From Endoryza sp044226045 (GTDB taxonomy: Bacteria > Bacteroidota > Bacteroidia > Chitinophagales > Chitinophagaceae), in assembly GCA_044226045.1 (NCBI GenBank), contig JBGAHR010000018.1, forward strand, positions 11,060 to 75,059: a stretch of 64,000 nt of DNA. The letters are read 5' to 3'. Of the stretch, positions 1 to 8,355 are shown piece by piece. A program made the translations under genes and the position numbers. Under the pieces are notes generated by a model, which did not search any database, was not told the DNA's origin, and saw only the letters and a program-made list of their open reading frames with translations. How positions within the stretch are numbered: the stretch's first letter is position 1; the number at the start of each line of letters is the position of its first letter.

Positions 1-2052
1 AGTCCGGAAGCTGATAGAGATCGGGTTGCTGTGTGCCAGGATCAACTGGGTCGTTTGAAGCGACAAGGAAAGATCCTTCTGCAATTTCGCTGTCAACTGT
101 GCCGCTTTAGTAAGAGTGGTCAGTTGCCATATTTTGAGATTCTTTAAATAGAAAGTATCAAATTGTTTGTTGGGCGTGATGCTTTGACCAATATATATAT
201 TGAAGTCCACCCCATCTGTAACAAATCTTTCAAAATAATGGGGGAATATTTTTTGGGCAACAGCTTGTTCCCTGTCTATGAAGGCTGCCACTTCCTCGTT
301 GATACGGGTAATGCTTTTTTCATAGTCGCGACGATGCGAGTAGAGCATATCAACCGGCGAATTAATCGCGGAAAAATAAGACTCGATAGCAGGCGACAAT
401 GCCGGCAGGATATCTTTCAGGTGATTGAACAACTGAATGATGTCTTTGCGCAGGAATTGCTGCACGAGGATTTCGTCGTCCGAAAACAGCACCGAGGCTA
501 CGGAATCGGAGTATTTATCCAATTTGTACCTGATTTCGTCGAGCAGCGGAAAATTGGTTTGTTTTTGAGCCTGCCTGACTATTTCATCAGCCATATACAA
601 TTGTTCCAGCAGGTCCTGCTGTATCGCCTGGTTTCTCTCGATGGAAGAGTTGCGAATATCAATAGCGCCGTAAAGCGGAAATACATTATTGAAAACGATC
701 GGTTCTATCACCACATCTTTCTTTTCGTCTTTCCGGGTGATATAATCGAGGGCCGCTTCCGTAAATCTCCATTCAACGGCTGGTTGAACAGCTGTAAACT
801 TGTCCTTGATTACCTTGTCAACCTGCGTATCGAGAATTTCCTGGCTCTTTTCTATGGCCAGTTCAAATAAAGGCACCGCAGGTTCAATCTTCACTACCTG
901 CTCCTGCGACAATTGTCCGGGTTTATCAGACATGATACCCAGGATTCCGCTCAATCTTCCGTTTCTGTCGTAGAGTGGCTGAACGATCATACCCAGCATT
1001 CCTTTGTGCCGGAAATTTTCCAGGTAAGGATTCTGTTTATATACTTCTTCGCTGAAAGCCGAAACAACCAGTGGTCTCTTGTTTCGTTTCTGGAACATTT
1101 CAGTAACCAGGTTATACAAAGCCTGGTGTTTATTCGCTGATGGAGGTTCATGTACCAGCGATTTATTCGTTGAAAACGGATTTGTGGGTATCAGGTGATC
1201 ATTGACTTCAAAAAATGGCTTCAGTGCGATATGAATACCGGGTACTCCTACCAGGTCCTGTACCTGTTTTTGAAGATTATTGAATAATTCCGCATCATCG
1301 AAAGAATGTATAGACAAAAGGCTATCCCTGATCTGGTTCATCACCTCCCGGTCTGTTACTTCCCTCACATGTACGATCACAAATCCATCGAAGCTGAATC
1401 GCTCCAGCGGCAGTGATTGTTTGATGGCTTTTATGGTAGCCGGGTCCGACAGGTTGACTGATTCGCAATCACAGGCATCCGGCAACGATGGAAGCTCGCC
1501 GTCGACATGTATGTCGATAAAACGGGCATCCAGTTCCAGTTCCATGTATTTATCCAGGTTGGTAAAGGGACATTTGTAAGGATGAATTGAACGAATAATG
1601 CCGTCGACTTTCAAATGATACATTTTTCCAAGGATCATCTGGTAAGCCGAGAACATCTTTTCATCAGCCAGGCTTTTTTCCGTTCCGGAATCAGGCATGG
1701 TGATCGTCGTGTCTTCACCCAGCAGGAATGTTTTCTTGAACAGTCGGGAAGCGTAGATCGTCTTGTACTTGAAAGGAATGCTTACCGCATAGAGATCCTC
1801 TTCATCCGATACTGTGATGGGAAACAGGGTCGTCATCATTTCGTCAATCAATGACTGATGACGTTCCATGATCGCTTCATCATCTATTGGTTGAAGTAAC
1901 TCGGGGTATTGGCGAACTCTATCGAGCAGATTCTGATAAACTTGTTTCTGTCCGGGTCTTCCTTCCGCTATGATCTTCTCCCAGGCTCTTATCAATGGTG
2001 CAAATGAAAGCCGGGAGCTAAAAGTATTGTCTTCGGGTAAACATGTATTCAT
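1..2052 (-). CDS. GAF-domain protein, 3' end outside window
   Basis: This reading frame is open from an ATG at 2052 to the left window edge (684 codons, no stop), so the C-terminus is missing. The N-terminus begins MNTCLPEDN and has no signal peptide or membrane helix, so a cytoplasmic protein is likely. A GAF-like alpha/beta segment is recognisable around residues 330-410, including a run GMLGMIVQPLYDRNGRLSG followed by a helix containing EPAVPLFELAIEKS. The rest is charged and helix-rich. Large GAF proteins of this style are common and unnamed in Chitinophagaceae; ligand and function are unknown. The neighbour at 2402 lies on the same strand but 349 bases upstream, so it is probably a separate transcription unit. 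The assignment as one long gene is secure; the domain call is moderate. Confidence 0.7.
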   Translation of the reverse strand, partial: MNTCLPEDNTFSSRLSFAPLIRAWEKIIAEGRPGQKQVYQNLLDRVRQYPELLQPIDDEAIMERHQSLIDEMMTTLFPITVSDEEDLYAVSIPFKYKTIYASRLFKKTFLLGEDTTITMPDSGTEKSLADEKMFSAYQMILGKMYHLKVDGIIRSIHPYKCPFTNLDKYMELELDARFIDIHVDGELPSLPDACDCESVNLSDPATIKAIKQSLPLERFSFDGFVIVHVREVTDREVMNQIRDSLLSIHSFDDAELFNNLQKQVQDLVGVPGIHIALKPFFEVNDHLIPTNPFSTNKSLVHEPPSANKHQALYNLVTEMFQKRNKRPLVVSAFSEEVYKQNPYLENFRHKGMLGMIVQPLYDRNGRLSGILGIMSDKPGQLSQEQVVKIEPAVPLFELAIEKSQEILDTQVDKVIKDKFTAVQPAVEWRFTEAALDYITRKDEKKDVVIEPIVFNNVFPLYGAIDIRNSSIERNQAIQQDLLEQLYMADEIVRQAQKQTNFPLLDEIRYKLDKYSDSVASVLFSDDEILVQQFLRKDIIQLFNHLKDILPALSPAIESYFSAINSPVDMLYSHRRDYEKSITRINEEVAAFIDREQAVAQKIFPHYFERFVTDGVDFNIYIGQSITPNKQFDTFYLKNLKIWQLTTLTKAAQLTAKLQKDLSLSLQTTQLILAHSNPISISFRT

Positions 2053-2401
2053 GTCGTGTCCTTTGAATGATAAAAGAATTTTTCAAGGGTTCGACAGCTG
2101 GTGGTGGTCAAAATCGTATGTAAAGGTAGTTAAATAGAGCTGGCATTTACACTACTAATCGTCAATTATACCTGCTTTACCGGCGTATACCCGAATTATC
2201 TCGGTAAATGAACGAATAATTGAGTGTATGGCAGATGGCTGGCAAGTGCTTAATAGCTTGATTTACTACTCTTTTATAAACTTTAGATGGTAGAGCGGAA
2301 AAGCAGACCAACGTTCTGTTGCTGTCTGTTAAATTCCGAAGGGTTTTTGTGCTGAGCTTTCGGTCGGGTGGAAAATGACTTTTTGATGATGGTTCGGTCT
2401 T
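2053..2401. other. Gene-free spacer, probable leader of the GAF gene
   Basis: 349 bases without a convincing open frame. On the minus strand a TACCTTTA element about 70 bases upstream of the GAF gene start weakly resembles the Bacteroidota -7 box TAnnTTTG. I see no hairpin with a T-tract and none of the repeat modules found in other spacers. Confidence 0.4.
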
Positions 2402-3334
2402 CTACAGGCGTCTTTTACGGTTCAATACAATCGACAGTTTCAGGTCCGCACTAAAGTAAGAATCATTTTTCTCGGAGTTCCCTCTCGGAGAGCCAGGTGT
2501 ATGGCGGATGCTCGGATCGATTTCCCCGGTTCTGTCTGCCAGCTTTTTTGACAGGAAGCTGTTAACAGGGTCAAGATATTTATCAAAATAGAGGGGATCA
2601 ATATATTTTCGGCTGACATCATCGAGGTAGTCGGTGAATAATATCCGGTTCAGCCATTCGATTCGCAGAATAAAGATCGCCGACAGTTCAATTCTGCATC
2701 CTGCTCCTACAGGTACATTCGGCTGGCTTAATCTATACTGCGGGCGGTTACCATATTCCGGAAAACCCTGACCTTCCGTACGAAGCGGTTGCAATCGGAT
2801 CGATTGATGATTCCATTCCGTCCGTGGATCGAATGTGTAATAGCCGATACCAAACAGGAGGTAGGGTGACAGGATATCCCAGATGGCCGGTCTTGCCTCA
2901 TCTGAAAAGCTGAATTCCATTGGATACAGTTCAGCCAGCAATGACCATTCAGAGAGGCTTGTTGTAAAATGGAGATTACGTTTTCGGCGAATGCCGGGCT
3001 GTATTCCGGAGGTTTCAATTTCATGATCTGAACCCTCGAGATGTCCCCTTGAATAAGACAATCGAAGACCCACCAGGTAATGATAGGTAACCGAAACCGA
3101 CAGGCCAACCGAAGGTTTTGCATTATGCCAAACCAGATCCTTCAGAAATGGCCGGCCCCACTCTTTTTTACCGCCCAGGTCGGTCAGGCAATTCATTAAA
3201 CCGAACCCCACACCGGTTTCCAGCAACCAGTCGTTTTCATAATACCGGTCGTTATAAAAATATTGCTGACTATATAAATTGGAATAATTGTATGCAGCAA
3301 ACAACAGGAGCAACAGGAAATGACGGAGAAACAT
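2402..3334 (-). CDS. Secreted outer-membrane-like protein, unknown
   Basis: 310 residues from the ATG at 3334; a TTG four codons earlier (3346) would only add MIPP. The N-terminus (MFLRHFLLLLLFAAYNYS) is a typical Sec signal peptide, with probable cleavage near residues 20-24 before QQYFYND. The mature part is rich in aromatic residues and alternating strand-like segments (SVGLSVSVTYHYLVGLRLSY), with a central stretch around DILSPYLLFGIGYYTF, as in outer-membrane beta-barrels of Bacteroidota. A long polar C-terminal region precedes a final strand LKLSIVLNRKRRL. No enzymatic motif is visible. Barrel topology is inferred from composition; the exact family is not recognised. Confidence 0.6.
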   Translation of the reverse strand: MFLRHFLLLLLFAAYNYSNLYSQQYFYNDRYYENDWLLETGVGFGLMNCLTDLGGKKEWGRPFLKDLVWHNAKPSVGLSVSVTYHYLVGLRLSYSRGHLEGSDHEIETSGIQPGIRRKRNLHFTTSLSEWSLLAELYPMEFSFSDEARPAIWDILSPYLLFGIGYYTFDPRTEWNHQSIRLQPLRTEGQGFPEYGNRPQYRLSQPNVPVGAGCRIELSAIFILRIEWLNRILFTDYLDDVSRKYIDPLYFDKYLDPVNSFLSKKLADRTGEIDPSIRHTPGSPRGNSEKNDSYFSADLKLSIVLNRKRRL

Positions 3335-3495
3335 TGGCGGTATCAATTGTTCTGTAAAATTTCAGGAAAGGGAAAATCAGGCCATGAAGTTTACAACACA
3401 ATTCAACAGTGTTATTCTCCCGGAATAAACGAACAATACCAATACCGGTTTGAAGAAATTTGAAAGTTACCTGGCTACTTTTGCGAGGTCATTGC

Positions 3496-4137
3496 CTACC
3501 CGAAATTTTTTTCAAAGTAGCGACAGGCTTGTTGTACGCCACAATCGCGGCATTTGGGATTTCTGGCCACGCAAACATATCGTCCGTGCAGGATTAGCCA
3601 GTGATGTGCTTTGTGAATTAATTCTGTGGGGAGATATTTTATTAGTTGTTTTTCGGCAGCCAGTGGTGTTTTAGCGCCAACAGTTAAACCAATCCGGGCG
3701 GATACACGGAATACATGGGTATCAACCGCCATGTTTGGCTGTTGATCAACCACAGAAGTGATGACGTTGGCAGTTTTTCTGCCAACGCCTGGTAAGGTTA
3801 TCAATTCATCCACCGTAAGCGGAACCTGCCCATTAAACTCAGTCATGAGTTTTTGAGCCATCCCGATCAGGTGCTTTGTTTTGTTGTTAGGATAAGAGAT
3901 GCTTTTGATCAGCGGGAAAAGGTCTTCGAAGCTGGCTTTGGAGAGGGAACTGGCATCCGGGTATTTTGCAAATATTGCCGGAGTGGTCATATTCACTCGT
4001 TTGTCGGTGCATTGCGCCGAAAGGATTACAGCTACCAGCAGTTGGAAAGGATTGTCATACAACAATTCTGTTTCCGCATCGGGAGCATATTCCTGGAAAT
4101 AGTCAATAATGTACTGATAACGATCTTTTCGAGTCAT
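3496..4137 (-). CDS. nth: Endonuclease III (DNA glycosylase/AP lyase)
   Basis: 213 residues, the usual length for endonuclease III, which removes oxidised pyrimidines and cleaves the abasic site during base excision repair. The helix-hairpin-helix LPGVGRKTA is at 115-123 with the catalytic lysine at K121, and the catalytic aspartate is D139 in AVDTHVFR. The C-terminal [4Fe-4S] loop is complete with cysteines 189, 196, 199 and 205 (C-X6-C-X2-C-X5-C). The start is an ATG at 4137. The downstream small gene is on the same strand upstream of it (ends at 4185), 47 bases away, so co-transcription is possible. Identification is secure. Confidence 0.96.
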   Translation of the reverse strand: MTRKDRYQYIIDYFQEYAPDAETELLYDNPFQLLVAVILSAQCTDKRVNMTTPAIFAKYPDASSLSKASFEDLFPLIKSISYPNNKTKHLIGMAQKLMTEFNGQVPLTVDELITLPGVGRKTANVITSVVDQQPNMAVDTHVFRVSARIGLTVGAKTPLAAEKQLIKYLPTELIHKAHHWLILHGRYVCVARNPKCRDCGVQQACRYFEKNFG

Positions 4138-4184
4138 TGCTAAAATGACTGCGAATTTAAGTAAGGAATCGAATTGATCGCTAA

Positions 4185-4421
4185 TTACAGTGTTTCGGCA
4201 ACATCAGTCTCGCGGGCGTAGTTGAGTACATTCATTACTGCTACGGCGCGGGGTGATTCTAATGTGTGACCTAAACTGTCAATGGAAGCGTTCAAAACTT
4301 CGATCTTTTCGCGGAGAGTCCAATCATTACAAAGGGCCTCCTCAATTGCGCGTGTTTTTTCGATAGAGGTTTCCTTATACAAATACTGTATAAGCTCCTC
4401 TGTAGTAAAGAGAATGGGCAT
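4185..4421 (-). CDS. Small helical protein, anti-sigma-like fold without Cys/His
   Basis: 78 residues from the ATG at 4421; a TTG at 4460 in the same frame would add 13 residues (MTLSDLKDINGLP), so the start is uncertain. The pattern TTEELIQYLYKETS, then a helix around EKTRAIEEALCND and WTLREKIEVLNASIDSL, resembles the N-terminal helical bundle of anti-sigma factors, where zinc-binding residues often sit. Here no His/Cys pair is present and no membrane domain follows, so it cannot be a classical transmembrane anti-sigma factor. No sigma gene is adjacent. It lies immediately upstream of nth on the same strand. I infer a small regulatory or adaptor protein; function unknown. Confidence 0.6.
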   Translation of the reverse strand: MPILFTTEELIQYLYKETSIEKTRAIEEALCNDWTLREKIEVLNASIDSLGHTLESPRAVAVMNVLNYARETDVAETL

Positions 4422-4590
4422 AGGCAAACCATTTATATCCTTTAAGTCCGAAAGAGTCAATTTCGGTGTCCGTCCGAATCTATTAACGGGTGTTTGGTTC
4501 TAATATTGTGCGGATACTGGAAATGGGATAAGGAGTAACAATACCTGAAAGTTAATAAATGCCTGTAAACGAGGCAATAGTAAAAATACG

Positions 4591-4769
4591 CGGAAAGAGG
4601 GCGAGATCGGAGCGAGAGCGGGAGCGGGAGCGGGGAAACGGAAAGAGAAACGGAGCGGGAGCGTGGGCGGAAGCGGAAATGGAGAGAACGGGCGTCAGTG
4701 AGAGCGGTAGTTCATTCAGCGCCTTCTGCGCTTCGTCTAATTCGAGTAATTCGTCTAATTCGCGTCACC
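4591..4769. repeat. Modular short repeats A/B plus nonamer H
   Basis: Plus strand 4591-4694 is a purine-rich run of hexamers (GAGCGG, GGGAGC, GGAAAC). 4735-4765 contains nonamers which on the minus strand read GCGAATTAG, ACGAATTAC, TCGAATTAG. The tract starts six bases after the stop codon of the DivIC-like gene on the minus strand. The same order of nonamers, then a GAAG..GC..TGAATGAA linker, then a CT-rich hexamer run is seen on the plus strand at 53390-53560. Confidence 0.85.
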
Positions 4770-5063
4770 CTATTCCGGCACTATATACAAATCCTCATTA
4801 TCCTTCTTCATCCGGTACTTCTCGCGGGCATATTTTTCAGAAATCGAGGGGTAATTCTTCAATAGCTCCAGCTCCTGGCGTATTTTTTCGTTTTCCTTGA
4901 TATAATAATCCCGGTTGGTTTCGAGGGCTTTCAATTCCTGGTGATGCCTGAAATTGTTGATCAGATCACGATCGTCGAAAAATATCAGCCATACAGTAAA
5001 GCCCAGGGCGGTAAGCAGATATTTATTCTTCATCCACGATGGTAAGCGATCTAACAAAGGCAT
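4770..5063 (-). CDS. Septum formation initiator (DivIC/FtsB family)
   Basis: 97 residues, matching the DivIC/FtsB family of bitopic division proteins that pair with FtsL/FtsQ-type partners at the septum. One membrane helix is visible at about 15-30 (YLLTALGFTVWLIFF). It is followed by a coiled coil from about 35 to 70 (LKALETNRDYYIKENEKIRQ and onward). The family's C-terminal motif is recognisable in ISEKYAREKYRMKKDNEDLYIV. The start is the ATG at 5063. It lies downstream of enolase on the same strand with 129 bases between, and this eno-divIC neighbourhood is one I know from other Bacteroidota. A repeat tract begins six bases after its stop. Confidence 0.88.
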   Translation of the reverse strand: MPLLDRLPSWMKNKYLLTALGFTVWLIFFDDRDLINNFRHHQELKALETNRDYYIKENEKIRQELELLKNYPSISEKYAREKYRMKKDNEDLYIVPE

Positions 5064-5117
5064 AGAAAACGGTATTTGGAATGATGGATATTCTCGCTGG
5101 AATAAACCGGCTGAATT

Positions 5118-5180
5118 GTTTATGGCTTTTCATTGTCCGGTGTTCGTTAAAAACAGGTCGGAAAACAAAAAGCCATAAAC
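5118..5180. repeat. 13-bp perfect inverted repeat, 37-nt loop
   Basis: GTTTATGGCTTTT at 5118-5130 is the exact reverse complement of 5168-5180. It lies between the end of eno and the start of the DivIC-like gene. On the minus strand (transcript direction) the distal arm is not followed by a long T-run, so it may be an RNA structure between the two cistrons rather than a simple terminator. Confidence 0.6.
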
Positions 5181-5192
5181 TTCAAACAGCTA

Positions 5193-6485
5193 TTACTTAC
5201 CAAATTTAATCTTTCCGGCTGGATAAATGGCGTTGGCGCCGAGCATTTCTTCAATTCTCAGCAACTGGTTGTACTTGGCCATACGATCGGTACGGCTTGC
5301 ACTTCCGGTTTTGATCTGTCCGCAATTGAGAGCTACTGCCAGGTCGGCAATGGTTGTATCTTCTGTTTCTCCACTGCGGTGACTCATGATGGAAGTGTAA
5401 CCGCTACGCTGTGCCAGTTGCACAGCATCGATGGTTTCGGTTACAGTACCGATCTGGTTCACCTTGATCAGGATGCTATTGGCGATGCCCTGGTCGATAC
5501 CCTGCTGCAGACGCTTTACGTTGGTAACAAAGAGATCATCACCCACCAGCTGGCATTTGGTGCCAATGGCTTCCGTCAGTTTTTTCCAACCGTTCCAGTC
5601 GTCTTCTGCCATGCCGTCTTCGATAGAAATGATGGGATATTTCTCCACCCATTTCGCCCAATATTCTACCATCGCGTCGGAACTGATCACTTTAGAGGCA
5701 TCGCTCTTGTAAAACTTGTATGAGTTTGTTTTTTCGTCAAACATCTCGCTGCTGGCCGCATCCATGGCGATGAAGATCTGTTTGCCTGGCTCGTATCCCG
5801 CCGCCTCTATAGCCTGCAATACGATTTCCAGCGCTTCTTCATTGCTCTTGATTTCCGGAGCAAAACCACCTTCATCACCCACGTTGGTGCTATAGCCTTT
5901 CTTTTTCAATACTGATTTCAGGTGATGGAAAGTTTCAACACCCCAGCGAAGACCTTCCGCGAAGCTCGTGGCGCCCGCAGGAACGATCATGAATTCCTGG
6001 AAGTCGATTTTGTTATCGGCATGAACTCCACCATTGAGGATATTCATCAGAGGAATAGGAAGCATGGTAGCATTTACGCCACCGAGATAACGGAAAAGCG
6101 GAAGATTGCTTTCCATTGCGGCAGCACGGGCAACGGCCATCGATACGGCCAGCATGGCATTGGCGCCCAGCTTACCTTTGTTTTCCGTTCCATCCAATTG
6201 GATAAGCAGATGATCTATATATGTCTGACGGGTAACATCAATGCCGATCAATTGCTGGGAAATAGTGGCGTTAACATTTTCAACGGCTTTCAATACGCCT
6301 TTTCCCATATAGGTTTTTTTATCGCCATCGCGCAGCTCTACGGCCTCGTGTTTACCCGTAGATGCACCGGAGGGAACAGCGGCTCTTCCTAAAAATCCAC
6401 TGTCGGTAACCACATCCACTTCAACGGTTGGATTTCCGCGGCTATCTAATATCTGTCGGGCATGAACTTCTGCGATGTAACTCAT
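5193..6485 (-). CDS. eno: Enolase (phosphopyruvate hydratase)
   Basis: 430 residues, full family length. It interconverts 2-phosphoglycerate and phosphoenolpyruvate in glycolysis and gluconeogenesis in the cytoplasm. Diagnostic stretches include ARQILDSRGNPTVEVDV at the N-terminus, the PSGASTGKHEAVELRDGD loop, LMNILNGGVHADN, VGDEGGFAPE, SIEDGMAEDDW, GDDLFVTN, and the active-site region IMSHRSGETEDTTIADLAVA near residues 370-390. The start is an ATG at 6485. A TAGATTTG -7 element lies about 50 bases upstream. No deviations are seen. Confidence 0.98.
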   Translation of the reverse strand: MSYIAEVHARQILDSRGNPTVEVDVVTDSGFLGRAAVPSGASTGKHEAVELRDGDKKTYMGKGVLKAVENVNATISQQLIGIDVTRQTYIDHLLIQLDGTENKGKLGANAMLAVSMAVARAAAMESNLPLFRYLGGVNATMLPIPLMNILNGGVHADNKIDFQEFMIVPAGATSFAEGLRWGVETFHHLKSVLKKKGYSTNVGDEGGFAPEIKSNEEALEIVLQAIEAAGYEPGKQIFIAMDAASSEMFDEKTNSYKFYKSDASKVISSDAMVEYWAKWVEKYPIISIEDGMAEDDWNGWKKLTEAIGTKCQLVGDDLFVTNVKRLQQGIDQGIANSILIKVNQIGTVTETIDAVQLAQRSGYTSIMSHRSGETEDTTIADLAVALNCGQIKTGSASRTDRMAKYNQLLRIEEMLGANAIYPAGKIKFGK

Positions 6486-6534
6486 AAAAAAGATGTTGAT
6501 TTAAATGTTTGAAAATACTGATAGCAAGCCGCCG

Positions 6535-6542
6535 CAAATCTA
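6535..6542 (-). promoter_or_regulatory. -7 element TAGATTTG upstream of eno
   Basis: On the minus strand TAGATTTG matches the Bacteroidota -7 consensus TAnnTTTG, 50 bases before the enolase ATG. I do not find a clear TTG/TTTG -33 partner at the usual spacing. Confidence 0.4.
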
Positions 6543-6624
6543 AGGAACTTTTGCGTTCAGCCTCCCGGGGAGAACAGAATCTGTGCAGCGTTTACAGAAA
6601 GAAAATGCAGTTTACTAAAGTACG

Positions 6625-7536
6625 TTAGTTTGCCTGGTTCTGATTAGTGAGTGATCGGAATACGTCTTCCAGGTTGCCCCTGCTGGCTGTTTGCAGGGAA
6701 ACAATATCCAGGTTCTTTTCAAGCGCCAGCTCGAGCAATTTCCTTTTTAATCCATCGGGATCATCAGTGAGGAATTTCCAGGTGGTGTCATTGATTCGTA
6801 TAGCCTTCCCATAGGAGGCAAATATTTCTTCACTCACAGGTTCTTTCAATTCCAGTTGAAGTTCGTTGGTATTCTTGTTGCTGACCAGCGCGGAAAGCGC
6901 GTCGTCGGCAACGATCACCCCTTTGTTGATGATCACCACCCGGCTGCAAATGGCTTCTACTTCCTGTAATATATGCGTGGAGAAAAGTACAGTTTTGTTT
7001 TTGCCGAGATTACGAATGACTTCCCGGATTTCTATGATCTGGTTGGGGTCCAGTCCGGTGGTAGGCTCGTCCAGTATCAGCACCTCGGGATCGTGAAGCA
7101 ATGCCGCAGCCAGACCGACTCTTTGCTTATAGCCCTTGGACAGCTGTCCTATTTTCTTGGCAGATTCACGGGTCAGGCCAACCTGTTCAATCACTTTTTC
7201 AATTGCCTGTTTTTTACCCGGTATCTTATGTACATCTGCCACAAAGTCGAGGTACTCTCTTACAAACATGTCGTAGTACAGTGGGTTGGATTCCGGGAGG
7301 TATCCAATTTTCTTTTTGGTCTCCATTGGATTATTCAGCACATCCGTTCCGCATACTTTCACTTCGCCACCATCAGGCTGCAGATAACCGGTGATAATTT
7401 TCATAGTAGTAGACTTCCCCGCCCCATTGGGACCCAGAAATCCAACAATCTCCCCCTTTTGCACGGAAAAGGAAATATCATTTACGGCTTTCTGCTGGCC
7501 ATACAGCTTCTGAAGACCACGAACTTCGATAGACAT
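6625..7536 (-). CDS. gldA: ABC transporter ATP-binding protein, GldA-like
   Basis: 303 residues from the ATG at 7536 (MSIEVRGLQKLYG). The frame is open 37 codons further, but that part is translated from a GAGCGG repeat (APALTPALAL) and is rejected. Walker A GPNGAGKST, Q-loop, signature LSKGYKQRVGLAAALLHDP, Walker B VLILDEPTTGLDP and the switch histidine STHIL are all present, with a C-terminal regulatory extension of about 80 residues. The overall layout matches GldA, the ATPase of the GldAFG ABC system linked to gliding in Bacteroidota. Membrane partners (GldF/GldG) are not adjacent, so the specific name is inference; a general exporter ATPase is the alternative. Confidence 0.75.
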   Translation of the reverse strand: MSIEVRGLQKLYGQQKAVNDISFSVQKGEIVGFLGPNGAGKSTTMKIITGYLQPDGGEVKVCGTDVLNNPMETKKKIGYLPESNPLYYDMFVREYLDFVADVHKIPGKKQAIEKVIEQVGLTRESAKKIGQLSKGYKQRVGLAAALLHDPEVLILDEPTTGLDPNQIIEIREVIRNLGKNKTVLFSTHILQEVEAICSRVVIINKGVIVADDALSALVSNKNTNELQLELKEPVSEEIFASYGKAIRINDTTWKFLTDDPDGLKRKLLELALEKNLDIVSLQTASRGNLEDVFRSLTNQNQAN

Positions 7537-7549
7537 GGTGTAAAAATAG

Positions 7550-7698
7550 GGAAAGGAGTTGAGAGCGAGAGCAGGAGTAAGAGCGGGAGCGAGAACAATT
7601 TGAAATAGACGGTAATTAAAAAGTATTATTACTCGTATAATACTCAATTGCCCTTTGCTTTAAATTCGCTCCCGCTCTCGCTCTCGCTCCCGCTCCCC
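7550..7698. repeat. Facing copies of module A flanking a terminator
   Basis: 7550-7595 is a purine-rich GAGCGG-type run on the plus strand; 7668-7698 is its near reverse complement (CGCTCC type). The two arms could pair imperfectly over about 32 bases around a 70-base centre that carries the probable carbonic anhydrase terminator. The right arm starts about two bases after the carbonic anhydrase stop; the left arm ends about 14 bases before the GldA-like start. Confidence 0.8.
7618..7644 (-). terminator. AT-rich hairpin after carbonic anhydrase
   Basis: AGTATTAT at 7622-7629 pairs perfectly with 7637-7644 over a 7-base loop, and on the minus strand it is followed by a short T-run. The stem is AT-rich, so termination strength is doubtful. 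Confidence 0.4.
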
Positions 7699-7699
7699 A

Positions 7700-8335
7700 T
7701 CACAGGTTGTCAAATTCGTACAAATCATCAATATGTGTTCCGGCTTTCATTTCGAAGACGGGTTTGATCAGACCGTCTTTGAGACCGTACACCCATCCGT
7801 GAAGATCGGGGCGTTGTTCTTCTTTCCAGGCCCGCTGGATGATGGAGGTTTTGGCGAGGTTGAAGACCTGCTCCTGTACATTCAACTCTACCAGCCTGTC
7901 TACCCGGGCATTTTCGTTTGGAATGGCATCGAGTTCCTTTTTATGCAAACGAATCACGTCTTTGATATTTCTCAGCCACATGTTCAAGACTGCTTTGAAA
8001 TCGTTCCTGGTCGAAGCAGCTTTCACCCCACCGCAACCATAGTGACCGCATACAATGACATGCTTCACCCGCAAATGATTGACCGCATAGTCCAGCACAC
8101 TCAGCAGGTTCACATCCGTATTTACCACCAGGTTCGCTACATTACGGTGTACGAAGATCTCTCCGGGTTGTGTTCCGGTAATTTCATTAGCAGGCACCCG
8201 GCTGTCGCTGCAACCAATCCATAAAAATTCCGGTGTCTGCAGATCAGCCAGTCTCCGGAAAAATTCAGGATCTTCTGTTATTTTTTCGGCCGCCCATGCT
8301 TTGTTCTCGAGCAATAATTTTTCGTAAGACAACAT
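7700..8335 (-). CDS. can: Beta-class carbonic anhydrase
   Basis: 211 residues. It interconverts CO2 and bicarbonate in the cytoplasm. Zinc ligands are C42, H98 and C101 (GCSDSR and CGHYGCGG), with the D44-R46 dyad that gates the active site; spacing and numbering match E. coli Can. The ATG at 8335 lies 20 bases after the stop of the SulP permease on the same strand, so the two are almost certainly co-transcribed. This SulP plus carbonic anhydrase arrangement is a known solution for bicarbonate handling. No residue anomalies are seen. Confidence 0.96.
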   Translation of the reverse strand: MLSYEKLLLENKAWAAEKITEDPEFFRRLADLQTPEFLWIGCSDSRVPANEITGTQPGEIFVHRNVANLVVNTDVNLLSVLDYAVNHLRVKHVIVCGHYGCGGVKAASTRNDFKAVLNMWLRNIKDVIRLHKKELDAIPNENARVDRLVELNVQEQVFNLAKTSIIQRAWKEEQRPDLHGWVYGLKDGLIKPVFEMKAGTHIDDLYEFDNL

Positions 8336-8355
8336 TGTATATTCAGATTATTAGG

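Noticed and set aside
163..1854. Several plus-strand open frames of 75-235 codons in the first 2 kb
   Set aside because: They lie opposite one continuous minus-strand frame of 684 codons with GAF-like sequence; their translations look random.
7537..7647. 37-residue N-terminal extension of the GldA-like ATPase
   Set aside because: It is partly encoded by a module A tract and lies before the conserved start MSIEVRGL at 7536.
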